Positions 29,336 to 57,477 are shown, counted from the stretch's first letter. The stretch: 64,000 nt of DNA from Lota lota (GCA_026745465.1 JACYXH010000730.1:1-64000); one strand, 5' to 3'. The notes: a model not told the origin generated them from the sequence alone. Translations and numbers: made by a program.

Positions 29336-29432
29336 CCTGGTGGCTGTAGCTTCACTGTAGCCTCACTACACAATAGACCACTACTGAGATCCGCTGCAGA
29401 GTCTTCATCAGAACCCGGTACAAATAGCTCTT

Positions 29433-29816
29433 TTACATTTCTCCGTAGGAACGCTCGCGCAGGTACTGCTTTACAACTCTGTCACTCTCCTGAAAAAGCG
29501 CTTGTATCTGGGGCCAGTCACCCCACTGAATGGAAAGAGTGTCAAACCAACAGTCAGATGCTACAGCACTGTTACGGGCCGGGTGTCTGTCAATGCTAAA
29601 CGGGTCACGGCTGCTCAGAAACAGTGTAGGATCAGAGCATCGACGGAAAAAAATAAAATCACTCTTCTTCTTCGTAAAAAGATTTGTCTCCACGCGGTAT
29701 ATCTCGGCTCCCAAATCACCACGCCACTGGGAGACATAGGGGCCGTGACTCCATCCTTCAATAGCCAGCTCAGGACATACATTCTCACGGAAATGTAGCC
29801 AATCACGGGTAGACAT
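29433..29816 (-). CDS. Unidentified 127-aa ORF
   Basis: This minus-strand frame starts MSTRDWLHF and ends ERSYGEM. The composition is balanced and not repeat-like, with many Trp, Arg and Asp and a QWRGDLGAEIYRVE stretch. It has no family I recognise, no signal peptide and no membrane segment. It follows a 70-aa frame on the same strand after a 7-bp gap. It could be a remnant of a mobile or viral gene cassette or chance. Confidence 0.3.
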   Translation of the reverse strand: MSTRDWLHFRENVCPELAIEGWSHGPYVSQWRGDLGAEIYRVETNLFTKKKSDFIFFRRCSDPTLFLSSRDPFSIDRHPARNSAVASDCWFDTLSIQWGDWPQIQALFQESDRVVKQYLRERSYGEM

Positions 29817-29823
29817 ACGTAGA

Positions 29824-30036
29824 TCACCGCCAGTCTTCTGCTTTTAATACGACATAGCCATCCTTGAATGAAATGACGTACTCAAAGCCTTCGTCGCCAT
29901 AACACACAGTAGAAGCTTCTGTGCGTGGATCTTCTCCGGTTTTAGAATTCTTCATTCTCTTGATTGGAGCATTAGGCGCGGGCATATCACCCTCCATGGC
30001 CCCTTGGTTACAGTGTGGTGTACGACCCGTCCACAT
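29824..30036 (-). CDS. Unidentified 70-aa ORF
   Basis: Starts MWTGRTPHC and ends VVLKAEDWR, just upstream of the 127-aa frame on the same strand. Its middle is basic (IKRMKNSKTG). It begins two bases after the stop codon of a 16-codon frame (30039-30089). The product is not recognised. Confidence 0.25.
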   Translation of the reverse strand: MWTGRTPHCNQGAMEGDMPAPNAPIKRMKNSKTGEDPRTEASTVCYGDEGFEYVISFKDGYVVLKAEDWR

Positions 30037-30094
30037 ACCTAGAGAGGCTGCATCACGCTGTCCTGGAGCTCTGCTGTTGAGGTGTCCATGATGA

Positions 30095-30180
30095 GAAAGA
30101 TGTGTATGGCCTCAAAGGATGACTGGTTTTAAAAGCACTACTAGCCTAGCAGACACACACCCCCTTTTAAAAACGACCCC
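30095..30180 (-). promoter_or_regulatory. TATA-like boxes upstream of the minus-strand ORFs
   Basis: On the minus strand, tttttaaaaggggg (about 30168-30155) and cttttaaaac (about 30137-30127) precede the ATG at 30089 by about 70 and 40 bases. These are plausible core promoter elements, but this is sequence resemblance only. Confidence 0.25.
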
Positions 30181-30548
30181 CACCCCGGAGGTCATTTACC
30201 TGTCATATACCGTCCCTGGGTTGAGGATACGAGCCCCCACCCTTTTGTTCCCACAGTGTATCATCAAAAGCATGCTGTAAACTCTAGCTCACACACAAGC
30301 TCACACACAGTTCACCCCCCCAAAACCATTGTTCACCCCCAGGATGTCATGGTCTAAAAGGCCATTCGTGGATACATTATGTCAATATAAGATAAAAACA
30401 CACCCACATGCACATAGGCACATACACACACAAAGTTCACCCTAACCCTGGGCCCCCCCTTTCCCCCCTTCCCTCCCACCCTTTGAAGAAAGCGGATGTT
30501 CATTATATTGTTCAATATTGGTATAACGGGGGGTGCTTATCTACTACT
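30181..30548. other. C-rich and CA-rich spacer
   Basis: It has several C runs (for example 30317-30323, 30454-30468), scattered ttcaccc and cacacaca motifs, and no gene that I recognise. Confidence 0.4.
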
Positions 30549-30664
30549 CACCACCTACCGCGTGGCGTCTAATAGGACCCTGAGCATACATGTTGAAACA
30601 CACAGAGCTCTGTGTTTGAGGCGCTGGTGCTGAGCTGAAGAAGAAGGAACCTCTGCTTCTTTGC
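30549..30664 (+). repeat. Stranded remnant of the NLR downstream block
   Basis: Matches 1768-1881, 41838-41951 and 57300-57413. It is the continuation of the block that breaks off at 20415, so about 10.1 kb now separates two parts that are adjacent elsewhere. Confidence 0.85.
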
Positions 30665-31605
30665 ATTGTGCACATTATGTCATTCATCTATGACTTAATG
30701 TGTCATCCATTGTGTTAAGATGCTGATGGAATCCTGTTTGGTCTGGGGCAGACACACCTGAGCTGAATCCCACCTGTATCCTGACGTCCTGCTGGTCACC
30801 GTCTCCTCAGTTAATCTGAGCATCGTCCTCAAGAAGAACTGCTGAGCTTCTTCAAGTCAGCAGTCTGAGGCTGATGGATTCATGAACTCCAGTGTGAATA
30901 ACATGTACCCATGTGCTTCCACACTACTCAGCTGTTTGCCTTTCCCTCATGTCTGTCTACTAACTAACCTCACAGCTTCACTTCTCTCTCTAGTCCTTCC
31001 CGTTCCTCTGTGTTCCTTCTCCAGGGTTTGATCCTTTACTGTGAAGGAGTGTTTTCTTGCCCTGCAGAGGGTTCAGCGTTAGGGTTGAGCGTCAGGGTTT
31101 AGAGTCAGGGAAAGAGCTGGTTAGGAAGGACTGGTTTTTCCACACACCTCTTCACTTGCTTTTTGAATGGTTTGCTGTGCTATGCTGTACAAAAATATTG
31201 TTATGAATAAAAATTATACAATGTGACTTTCAGCCTGTTTTATGCAGTTTAATTCTGTCATTTAACTTGGCTAATGTCAAGCTAAACTCCTGTAATTGAA
31301 TATACGTCATGCAAATTATTCATCCAATTAATATATTATACAACATCCATATTGCTACTAAAATTAAAGTATTAATTACTGCTACAACACATTCAAACTA
31401 ACACTACATTTCCATTTACAAAGTGAACCGATTGGTGGCTGATTATGTAATGAATTCTATGGAATGCCATTAGAGTCTAAATTAAATTGATAAATATGGC
31501 TATGAAATAAATAAATGCACTTAGTAAATATATTGAAATAAATGGTTGGTTTAATGTTAATTAATCTATTACTCAAACCAATGAAGGCTACTAGGGATGT
31601 TTGTC
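30665..31605. other. Spacer without recognised gene
   Basis: Unique sequence with no long frame. GAATAAAAATTATAC near 31206 could be the poly(A) end of an old transcript. The rest is AT-rich. Confidence 0.3.
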
Positions 31606-32268
31606 AACAATGATAATTAATATATGACTAACATCCCTACTAACCTTATACTTTATTGTTTGATGTATGAAAAAATGGTAATTAATCTATCTAACATCCT
31701 TAGTAACCTTATACTTTATTGGTTGATGTATGAAACAATGGTAATTAATCTATCTAAAATCCTTAGTAACCTTATACTTTATTGGTTGATGTATGAAACA
31801 ATGGTAATTAATCGATGACTCTAACATCCCTAGTAGCCTTATACTTTATTGGTTGATGTATGAAACAATGGTAATAAATCCATGACTCTAACATCCCTAG
31901 TAGCCTTATACTTTATTGGTTGATGTATGAAACAATGGTAATTAATCCATGACTCTAACATCCCTAGTAGCCTTATACTTTATTGGTTGATGTATGAAAC
32001 AATGGTAATTAATCTATCTAAAATCCTTAGTAACCTTATACTTTATTGGTTGATGTATGAAACAATGGTAATTAATCGATGACTCTAACATCCCTAGTAG
32101 CCTTATACTTTATTGGTTGATGTATGAAACAATGGTAATTAATCCATGACTCTAACATCCCTAGTAGCCTTATACTTTATTGGTTGATGTATGAAACAAT
32201 GGTAATTAATCCATGACTCTAACATCCCTAGTAGCCTTATACTTTATTGGTTGTTGAATGAAACAATG
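31606..32268 (+). repeat. 67-bp minisatellite, about 10 copies
   Basis: Units of about 63-67 bp contain ttatactttattggttgatg. A shorter form (ending aatctatcta) and a longer form (ending catgactcta) are mixed. It is found only here in the window. Confidence 0.95.
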
Positions 32269-32404
32269 GGGGAGACGTGATTTGCAGTCGAGTGCTGCCA
32301 CCCTGTGGCAGATGAGGGCATAGCAGCTCATGGCACATTGGACACGTTATAAGATGCGCCGTTTTCTGACGGTTGGATCGTAAACCTCAATGTTTCGGGG
32401 ATGT

Positions 32405-32736
32405 TGACGTGAACACCCCGCCTCGGACCTGGCACTCAGGGAACTGTATGGGACAGCAACCTGGAAGACCAGCACCCAGGGGCCGCTTTCATCGTGGTTG
32501 GGGACTTCTACCGAGCGTCTCTGAGGAAGGTGCTACCTAAATACTTTGAACACATGGATGTAAACGCATGGGGAAATAGCCTGCTCCACCACTGCTACTC
32601 GCCCTTCCGCAGTGCCTTCAAAGCCCTCCTCCGGCCAGCGTTCGGCAAATCGGATCCCTCGTCCGTCCTCCTCCTGGCCGCCTCCAGGCAGAAGCTCCAG
32701 CAAACGGCGCCCGCTGTGAGGACGAGCAGCGCCTGA
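32405..32736 (+). pseudogene. Non-LTR retrotransposon (LINE) endonuclease fragment
   Basis: The frame 32494-32736 and its frame-shifted upstream part match the end of an apurinic-type LINE endonuclease. GDFY replaces the usual GDFN, and KSDPSS replaces the usual KSDH-type motif, so key catalytic residues are lost. Reverse transcriptase is absent. The family looks L2/CR1-like, but I cannot fix the clade. Confidence 0.6.
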
Positions 32737-32789
32737 CTGACGCCGCGTCCTCCCGGACGAGCTGAATGCTTTTTAATAAAGTGATTGTT

Positions 32790-33318
32790 CTGCATCACCG
32801 AGTGAGGTCATGGATCAGCAGCCGATAAGAGGTTAGTCTGAGAGGAGTAGAAACTGGTCCAACTGTCTGGTTCACAACATCATATCCTTGTTGAGACGGA
32901 CGGTTTGGTTTGGCTCACTTCATTACAGCAGGAAGAAGACTAAGGTACTGTACTCAACTCTGATCCGTGATATATCTTAAAAATGCATAACTTTGAATCT
33001 TATCAAGAGGTTCATGGTTCGTTTTCTGTAAAACACTGGGTTAAAAACGTTAGTAAATAGATGGATAGGCGTTGGATTGAACTACTTTCATTTTGTAAGG
33101 CCTGGAGGGAGTGGGCGTGGCCTTATGACGTCTGGGAGCGGCTCTGGTTGAGTTGTGTTTTAATAAATGGAGGCAGATGTCTTGACGCTCCAAGAGTATA
33201 AATTCTTAGTTTTTGTTAATATAAGAGTATCTAGTGAGCCCATACACCTCGGACGCTACACTATTGTCAAAATTACTATTGAATAATTTCTAAAGTGAAT
33301 GACAGTTAATTCAGATAC
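32790..33318. other. Spacer without recognised gene
   Basis: Unique sequence; a GC-richer patch near 33100-33180 ends in a TTTTAATAAATGG stretch. No reading frame or known repeat is recognised. Confidence 0.3.
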
Positions 33319-33797
33319 AGGTCATTAAGGAGTAGGTAGGGGTTAGACAGTACAGAGACAGGTCATTAAGGAGCAGGTAGGGGTTAGACAGTACAGAGAC
33401 AGGTCATTAAGGAGCAGGTAGGGGTTAGACAGTACAAAGACAGATCATTAAGGAGCAGGTAGGGGTTAGACAGTACAAAGACAGGTCATTAAGGACCAGG
33501 TAGGGGTTAGACAGTATAGAGACAGGTCATTAAGGAGCAGGTAGGGGTTAGACAGTACATAGACAGGCCATTAAGGAGCAGGTAGGGGTTAGACAGTACA
33601 GAGAGAGGTCATTAAGGAGCAAGTAGGGGTTAGACAGTACAGAGACAGGTCATTAAGGAGCAGGTAGGGGTTAGACAGTACAGAGACAGGTCATTAAGGA
33701 GCAGGTAGGGGTTAGACAGTTCAGAGACAGGTCATTAAGGAGCAGGTAGGGGTTAGACAGTACAGAGACAGGTCATTAAGGAGCAGGTAGGGGTTAG
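33319..33797 (+). repeat. 41-bp minisatellite, about 12 copies
   Basis: Units contain ggtcattaaggagcaggtag followed by gggttagacag. It lies upstream of gene B, about where genes A and C have the 58-bp minisatellite. Confidence 0.95.
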
Positions 33798-34077
33798 GAG
33801 GATTCTTACTCTTTATGATGCTACATGTAAGACTGTGGACATTGGGGATCGAACACAGAACCGTTCAGCTTTGAGTCAAGCATCCGGTTGAGGTTGAAAT
33901 ACTACTATTACTTTTTCTTGTGATTTAGGATTTGTCCTACATCTAACACCCTGCCTCTCGTCCAAAGCAAACAGAGACAACAGCCCTGTGACCGGCAATA
34001 AGCAGCTTGTATAAAAGCAGAGAATAAACTAACGCTGAATGGCCGTAGAAACAATATGGTGTTGTGTTTGTGCCCAG
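33798..34077 (+). other. 5' flank of gene B, unlike that of A and C
   Basis: Homology with the 5' flanks of A and C begins only near 34047 (gaaacaatatgg), about 30 bp before exon 1. Everything further upstream is different sequence. Confidence 0.6.
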
Positions 34078-40925
<6,848 letters not shown>

Positions 40926-42005
40926 CAACACACAATCACACACACACACACATATAAATACACACACACACCTGTATGAATATACACACTCATGAACACA
41001 CACTGTTTTGTTGATGGAAATACATGTACTCAACTATACTCCAAATGCTACATTTTATTGGGCTTCTGAAAAGTTTATCTTGATAAACCATGAATGGAAG
41101 AGACTTAAGGTCTTCCATAGGGTTAACTAAGCAGGTTTTACAAAGACTATATTTCTAATGTCAAATGGATTTTGAATATTGATTGATCATAAATCAAAAC
41201 TTGTTTATACTACAATATTTTGTATATTTTCAGACATTAACCGTTTCATACTAAAGGGCTCTGATATCAGTTTGTATTTTGATAAGCCTAACATGGAACC
41301 TGATTTAAAGCAGATTTAATATTATATTCATAATGCAAGCGGTCTATGAAAAGCTATTGATCATGTTGTGAATGACTTTAAACTGAATATTGATTCCTTG
41401 TGTTCTGTTGGGAACAACACAGCAGCAGAACATGTTCAGTTATTAAAGATATGTGCACACCTGTTGGATTAGTAATGTCTGCTGCTTCTATTGTTTTAAT
41501 CCTTGTGTTTATTGTGTCCATGTAAGGGACTATTTCTCTGTTGTATTGATGAATAAAGCATAATGCTAATAAACAACTCAGTGGATCAACTGAATGTTCT
41601 CGTGTGTTCAGGATCACTTTCACCTTTAAGGTTGGGGGTTCACTAAATAAAAAGCACAACAGAGGCTTCGTCTACACCAACATTAAGAATCAGGATACCA
41701 GCGAGTGCATTTCCATATCCCGACTTGTATGCCCAATGAGTGACAGAATATGGAGAGAACTATAAACAGCCCGACAGTAAACGGATCCCAGCTATTGGCG
41801 TTCCTCCAGAGATGAGCCCTGCAGGCTGGTTGATACACCACCTACCCCGTGGCGTCTAATAGGACCCTGAGCATACATGTTGAAACACACAGAGCTCTGT
41901 GTTTGAGGCGCTGGTGCTGAGCTGAAGAAGAAGGAACCTCTGCTTCTTTGCCTGGGTGCGCGTGTGAGAGGGCCCATGCAGGCCACCGTACCACAGAATT
42001 AGACC
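40926..42005 (+). other. Gene B 3'UTR and downstream block
   Basis: Unbroken copy of the NLR 3' end, with poly(A) signals at 41552-41557 and 41568-41573, followed by the block also seen at 1734-1945. No 46-bp minisatellite follows here; homology ends at about 42006. Confidence 0.75.
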
Positions 42006-42459
42006 AGAACCTGTTTTATGAAGATAATCACGGTCACACGACGAGTTGACCCTTTGTCTTTGTTATTATAGGGCAAGGCACGACAATAAAGAATGATTCA
42101 ATATTAGGAGATTTAAATCCCTGCATGCATTTCCGGCTGCGGCCACTAGAGGGTGCAGTGAGCTCCCTGAACCAACGCCAACTTCCGCCACACACAGGTG
42201 TGTGTGTGTGGTGGAGGTGTTTGGGATGGTTGAAGAGCCTTTGGTGCTCAACACACACACCACAATAAGCGAACAGAAGATAGAGACACAACACGAACCC
42301 AAGCCCACTAAATGAACACAAGACATCATGAAAGGTTAACTCAAGGTAGGTTTGTTAAACCGTATTCATCCTTTCACCACAGTGACTGAATGACTCAGAG
42401 AACTGGAGACACACTTGCTGTCACTACACTGCATCTTGAATTTCAACACTATTAAGGTG
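42006..42459. other. Spacer with a piece related to the hAT leader
   Basis: 42137-42235 resembles 3495-3610 (gccactagagggtgcagtg, then tgtgtggtggaggtgtttg). Overlapping minus-strand frames here are not recognised as genes. Confidence 0.4.
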
Positions 42460-42720
42460 GTGTTCAGCTTTGGATGGGGTTGATATAATATAATTGACTG
42501 ACCTATTGTTTGGGTGGGATTGATATAATCTAACTGACTATTGTTTGGGTGGGGTTGATATTATGTTATCTAATTGACTGACTATGTTTGGGTGGGATTG
42601 ATATAATCTAACTGACTATGTTTGGGTGGGGTTGATATAATCTAACTGACTATTGTTTGAGTGGGATTGATATTATAATGTTATTTAACTGAATGTAGGT
42701 TTGGGTGGGGTTGATATTAT
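42460..42720 (+). repeat. Minisatellite with tttgggtggggttgatat units
   Basis: About seven imperfect units of 33-45 bp. Related single units occur at 5155-5230. Confidence 0.85.
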
Positions 42721-42850
42721 ACTAGAAGGAGTGGATGTATAAGTCAGATTTATTCATATTCGATGCATACACAAATTATCATATGCAATTATGTTTATAT
42801 TTCGTCCCAGGCCCCCCTAACACGAATGCAATGTGATTTTACATATTGTG

Positions 42851-43090
42851 TAATATTTATACTGAGCGAGTATCCTGTGTAGTTATATTTATACTGAGCT
42901 AGTATCCTGTGTAATTATATTTATACTGACTATGTATCCTATGTATTTATATTTATACTGAGCTAGTATCCTGTGTAATTATATTTATACTGAGCTAGTA
43001 TCCTGTGTAATAATATTTATACTGAGCTAGTATCCTGTGTAATTATATTCATAGTGAGCTAGTATCCTGTGTAATTATATTCACATTGAC
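42851..43090 (+). repeat. 32-bp minisatellite, about 7 copies
   Basis: Same unit as 7031-7222 and 59881-61234, mostly of the ctgagctagt type. Confidence 0.9.
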
Positions 43091-43102
43091 TGATTGGGTT
43101 GA

Positions 43103-43512
43103 ATTCACACTATGTATTGAGAGGGAGCGGTCTTCCAATAGTGGCAGATGTATGACTTATAAACCGGTTTACTGGAAGCAAACACATCTAAACAATCACC
43201 AGTCATGTTTCTAAAGTATACAGTGTCAACAGCCACCGTCAAAACGGACCATTGAGAAATAAAAAATAAGCGATCGAGTTCGGATTTGAACCAGCGACCC
43301 TAAACTTGTGTGGAAGTAGCTAAACCACTACACTACGTGGACATGATTGACATGTTCAAATCACTCTATGTATTGAGAGGGAGCGGTCTTCCAATAGTGG
43401 CTTATGTATGACTTATAAACCGTTTTACTGGAAGTAAACATCTAAATAATCACCAGTCATGTTTCTAAAGTATACAGTGTCAACAGCCACCTTCAAAACG
43501 GACCATTGAGAA
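43103..43512 (-). repeat. Tandem dimer with a tRNA-derived head (SINE-like)
   Basis: A segment starting tatgtattgagagggagcgg occurs at 43111 and 43367, a 256-bp period. Between the two copies, on the minus strand, lie an A-box-like TAGTGTAGTGG (43335-43325) and a consensus B box GGTTCAAATCC (43292-43282). A T-rich Pol III stop (complement of aaaaaa at about 43261-43266) follows. The acceptor stem does not pair, so this is a tRNA-derived SINE part or a tRNA pseudogene, not a working tRNA. Confidence 0.6.
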
Positions 43513-43663
43513 ATGATGTGTGTACCCCTTTAAGGCCCAGCCTGCGTTGTAGAGAGGCTCGGTTTGGACAGGCGAACGTCAAACCAATGCATCCAATTCT
43601 ATTGTGAAACTTGTTATATTCTGAAATATAAAGAACCAGATAGAGACACACACACGGAGAAAA

Positions 43664-43775
<112 letters not shown>

Positions 43776-43778
43776 CTT

Positions 43779-44670
<892 letters not shown>

Positions 44671-45241
44671 GTGTACTGTAGTGAGGTCAGTTTGGTTGTG
44701 TAGTGAGCTTTTAGTGTGGAGGTTCAGTCTGTACTGTAGTGAGGTCAGTTTGGTTGTGTAGTGGGCTTTTATTGTGGAGGTTCAGTCTGTACTGTAGTGA
44801 GGTCACTCTGGTTGTGTTGTGGACTTTTAATGTGGAGATTCAGTCTGTACTGTAGTGAGGTCAGTTTGGTTGTGTAGTGGGCTTTTATTGTGGAGGTTCA
44901 ATCTGTACTGTAGTGAGGTCAGTTTGGTTGTGTTGTGGACTTTTATTGTGGAGGTTCAGTCTGTACTGTACTGAGGTCACTCTGGTTGTGTTGTGGACTT
45001 TTAATGTGGAGGTTCAGTCTGTACTGTAGTGAGGTCAGTTTTGTTGTGTAGTGGGCTTTTATTGTGGAGGTTCAATCTGTACTGTAGTGAGGTCAGTTTG
45101 GTTGTGTTGTGGACTTTTAATGTGGAGGTTCAGTCTGTACTGTAGTGAGGTCAGTTGGGTTGTGTTGTGGTCTTTTATTGTGGAGGTTCAGTCTGAACTG
45201 TAGTGAGGTCAGTTTGGTTGTGTTGTGGACTTTGATTGTGG
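44671..45241 (+). repeat. 58-bp minisatellite, about 10 copies
   Basis: Same unit as 6444, 8598 and 62584, lying upstream of gene C. It is followed by 5' flank shared with gene A (gagttttattggtaacatta). Confidence 0.95.
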
Positions 45242-45411
45242 AGTTTTATTGGTAACATTAGTTATAGGTTTTATAACGGTTTAGTACACTGATCTATAGA
45301 CTCTTGATCCTCTAGTGACTATGATTTACTGGAAGAGATAGTTCAGTGTTTCAGAAGTTCAAAAGGGAAATAAAGAATTGTCCTACTAATGATATGTATG
45401 TAATCTAGACA

Positions 45412-47054
45412 TAGTATCTAACAAAAGTGAGTACACCCCTCACGTTTTTGTAAATATTTGAGTTTATCTTTTCATGTGACAACACTGAAGAATTGACACT
45501 TTGCTACAATGTAAAATAGTGAGTGTACAGCTTGTATAACAGTGTAAATTTGCTGTCCCCTCAAAATAACTCAACACACAGCCATTAATGTCTAAACCGC
45601 TGGCAACAAAAGTGACTACATCCTTAAGTGAAAATGTCCAAATTGGGCCCAATTCACCATCTTCCCTCCCCGGTGTCATGTGACTCGTTAGTGTTACAAG
45701 GTCTCAGGTGTGAATGGGGAGCAGGTGTGTTAAATTTGGTGTCATCGCTCTCACACTCCCTCATACTGGTCACTGGAAGTTCAACATGGCACCTCATGGC
45801 AAAGAACTCTCTGAGGATCTGAAAAAAGAATTGTTGCCCTACATAAAGATGGCCTGGGCTATAAGAAGATTGCCAAGACCCTGAAACTGAGCTGCAGCAC
45901 GGTGGCCAAGACCATACAGCGGTTTAACAGGACAGGTTCCACTCAGAACAGGCCTCGCCATGGTCGACCAAAGAAGTTGAGTGCACGTGCTCAGCGTCAT
46001 ATCCAGAGGTTGTCTTTGGGAAATAGACGTATGAGTGCTGCCAGCATTGCTGCAGAGGTTGAAGGGGTGGGGGGTCAGCCTGTCAGTGCTCAGACCATAC
46101 GCCGCACACTGCATCAAATTGGTCTGCATGGCTGTCGTCCCAGAAAGAAGCCTCTTCTAAAGATGATGCACAAGAAAGCCCGCAAACAGTTTGCTGAAGA
46201 CAAGCAGACTAAGGACATGGATTACTGGAACCATGTCCTGTGGCCTGATAAAACCAAGATAAACTTATTTGGTTCAGATGGTGTCAAGCGTGTGTGGCGG
46301 CAACCAGGTGAGGAGTACAAAGACAAGTGTGTCTTGCCTACAGTCAAGCATGGTGGTGGGAGTGTCATGGTCTGGGGCTGCATGAGTGCTGACGGCACTG
46401 GGGAGCTACAGTTCATTGAGGGAACCATGAATGCCAACATGTACTGTGACACACTGAAGCAGAGCATGATCCCCTCCCTTCGGAGACTGGGCCGCAGGGC
46501 AGTACTGCAACATGATAACGATCCCAAACACACCTCCAAGACGACCACTGCCTTGCTAAAGAAGCTGAGGGTAAAGGTGATGGACTGGCCAAGCATGTCT
46601 CCAGACCTAAACCCTATTGAGCATCTGTGGGGCATCCTCAAATGGAAGGTGGAGAGGTGCAAGGTCTCTAACATCCACCAGCTCCATGATGTCGTCATGG
46701 AGGAGTGGAAGAGGACTCCAGTGGCAACCTGTGAAGCTCTGGTGACCTCCATGCCCAAGAGGGTTAAGGCAGTGCTGGGAAATGATGGTGGCCACATAAA
46801 ATATTGACACTTTTGGCCCAATTTTGACATTTTCACTTAGGGGTGTACTCACTTTTGTTGACAGCGGTTTAGACATTAATGGCTGTGTGTTGAGTTATTT
46901 TGAGGGGACAGCAAATTTACAATGTTATACAAGCTGTACACTCACTACTTTACATTGTAGCAAAGTGTCATTTCTTCAGTGTTGTCACATGAAAAGATAT
47001 ATTCAAATATTTACAAAAATGTTAGGGGTGTACTCACTTTTGTGAGATACTGTA
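45412..47054 (+). mobile_element. Tc1-type transposon with long IR/DR ends
   Basis: About 1.64 kb (45414-47052) between TA target duplications (45412-45413, 47053-47054). Inverted repeats of about 237 bp (45414-45650, 46815-47052) each hold an outer and an inner direct repeat containing caaaagtga(g/c)tac, the IR/DR pattern of the Sleeping Beauty-like subgroup. The left tip has lost the first two bases of the CAGTATCT end. It is inserted in the 5' flank of gene C, 86 bp before exon 1; the undisrupted site is seen upstream of gene A near 9235. Confidence 0.95.
45786..46807 (+). pseudogene. Tc1 transposase with a one-base frameshift
   Basis: The start codon at 45786 (MAPHGKELSEDLKK) is followed by an A run (about 45820-45825) that is one base short, moving the rest out of frame. 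From 45902 to 46807 the frame is fully open. It includes the second part of the HTH DNA-binding region, the GRPKK hook, the first catalytic Asp (WPDKTK, where DE is usual), QHDNDPKHTS with the second Asp, and PDLNPIEHLW with the Glu. Allowing for the missing base the length would be 340 residues, the family's usual size. The enzyme is otherwise complete, so inactivation looks recent. The end sequences could still respond to transposase made elsewhere. Confidence 0.9.
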
Positions 47055-47151
47055 GATAGTGATAAAGTGTTTGTATGTCATCTGGACATACGCAGATATT
47101 GTCCACAGAAACAATATGGTGTTGTGTTTGTGTCCAGGTCTCCAGTCTACT

Positions 47152-56388
<9,237 letters not shown>

Positions 56389-57477
56389 CAACACAAAATC
56401 ACACACACACACTCTACACACACACACCTATATGAATATACACACACACACATTAACACACACAGTGTTTTGTTGATGTAAATACATGTACTCAACTGTA
56501 CTCCAAATGCTAACTTTTATTGGGTTTTTGAAAAGTTGATCTTGATAAACCATGAAAGGAAGAGACTTAAGATCTTCCATAGGGTTAACTAAGCAGGTTT
56601 TACAAAGACTATATTTCTAATGACAAATGGATTTTGAATATTGATTGATCATAAATCAGAACTTGTTTAATCTACAATATTTTGTATATTTTCAGACATT
56701 AACCGTTTCATAGTAAAGGGCTCTGATATCAGTTTGTATTTTGATAAGCCTAACATGGAACCTGATTTAAAGCAGATTTAATATTATATTCATAATGCAA
56801 GCGGTCTATGAAAAGCTATTGATCATGTTGTGAATGACTTTAAACTGAATATTGATTCCTTGTGTTGTGCTGGGAACAACACAGCAGCAGAACATGTTCA
56901 GTTATTAAAGATATGTGCACACCTGTTTGATTAGTAATGTCTGCTGCTTCTATTGTTTTACTCCTTGTGTTTATTGTGTCCATGTAAGGGACTATTTCTC
57001 TGTTGTATTGGTGAATAAAGCATAATGCTAATAAACAACTCAGTGGATCAACTGAATGTTCTCGTGTGTTCAGGATCACTTTCACCTTTAAGGTTGGGGG
57101 TTCACTAAATAAAAAGCACAACAGAGGCTTTGTCTACACCAACATTAAGAATCAGGATACCAGCGAGTGCATTTCCATATCCCGACTTGTATGCCCAATG
57201 AGTGACAGAATATGGAGAGAACTAGAAACAGCCCGACAGTAAACGGATCCCAGCTATTGGTGTTCCTCCAGAGATGAGCCCTGCAGGCTGGTTGATACAC
57301 CACCTACCCCGTGGCGTCTAATAGGACCCTGAGCATACATGTTGAAACACACAGAGCTCTGTGTTTGAGGCGCTGGTGCTGAGCTGAAGAAGAAGGAACC
57401 TCTGCTTCTTTGCCTGGGTGCGCGTGTGAGAGGGCCCATGCAGGCCACCGTACCACAGAATTAGACCAGTGTCGGCC
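56389..57477 (+). other. Gene C 3'UTR and downstream block
   Basis: Unbroken copy of the NLR 3' end, with poly(A) signals at 57014-57019 and 57030-57035, leading as in the first copy straight into the 46-bp minisatellite. Confidence 0.75.

Noticed and set aside
43260-43340. Functional tRNA gene on the minus strand
   Set aside because: A- and B-box-like motifs are present, but the ends cannot form a 7-bp acceptor stem; treated as tRNA-derived repeat.
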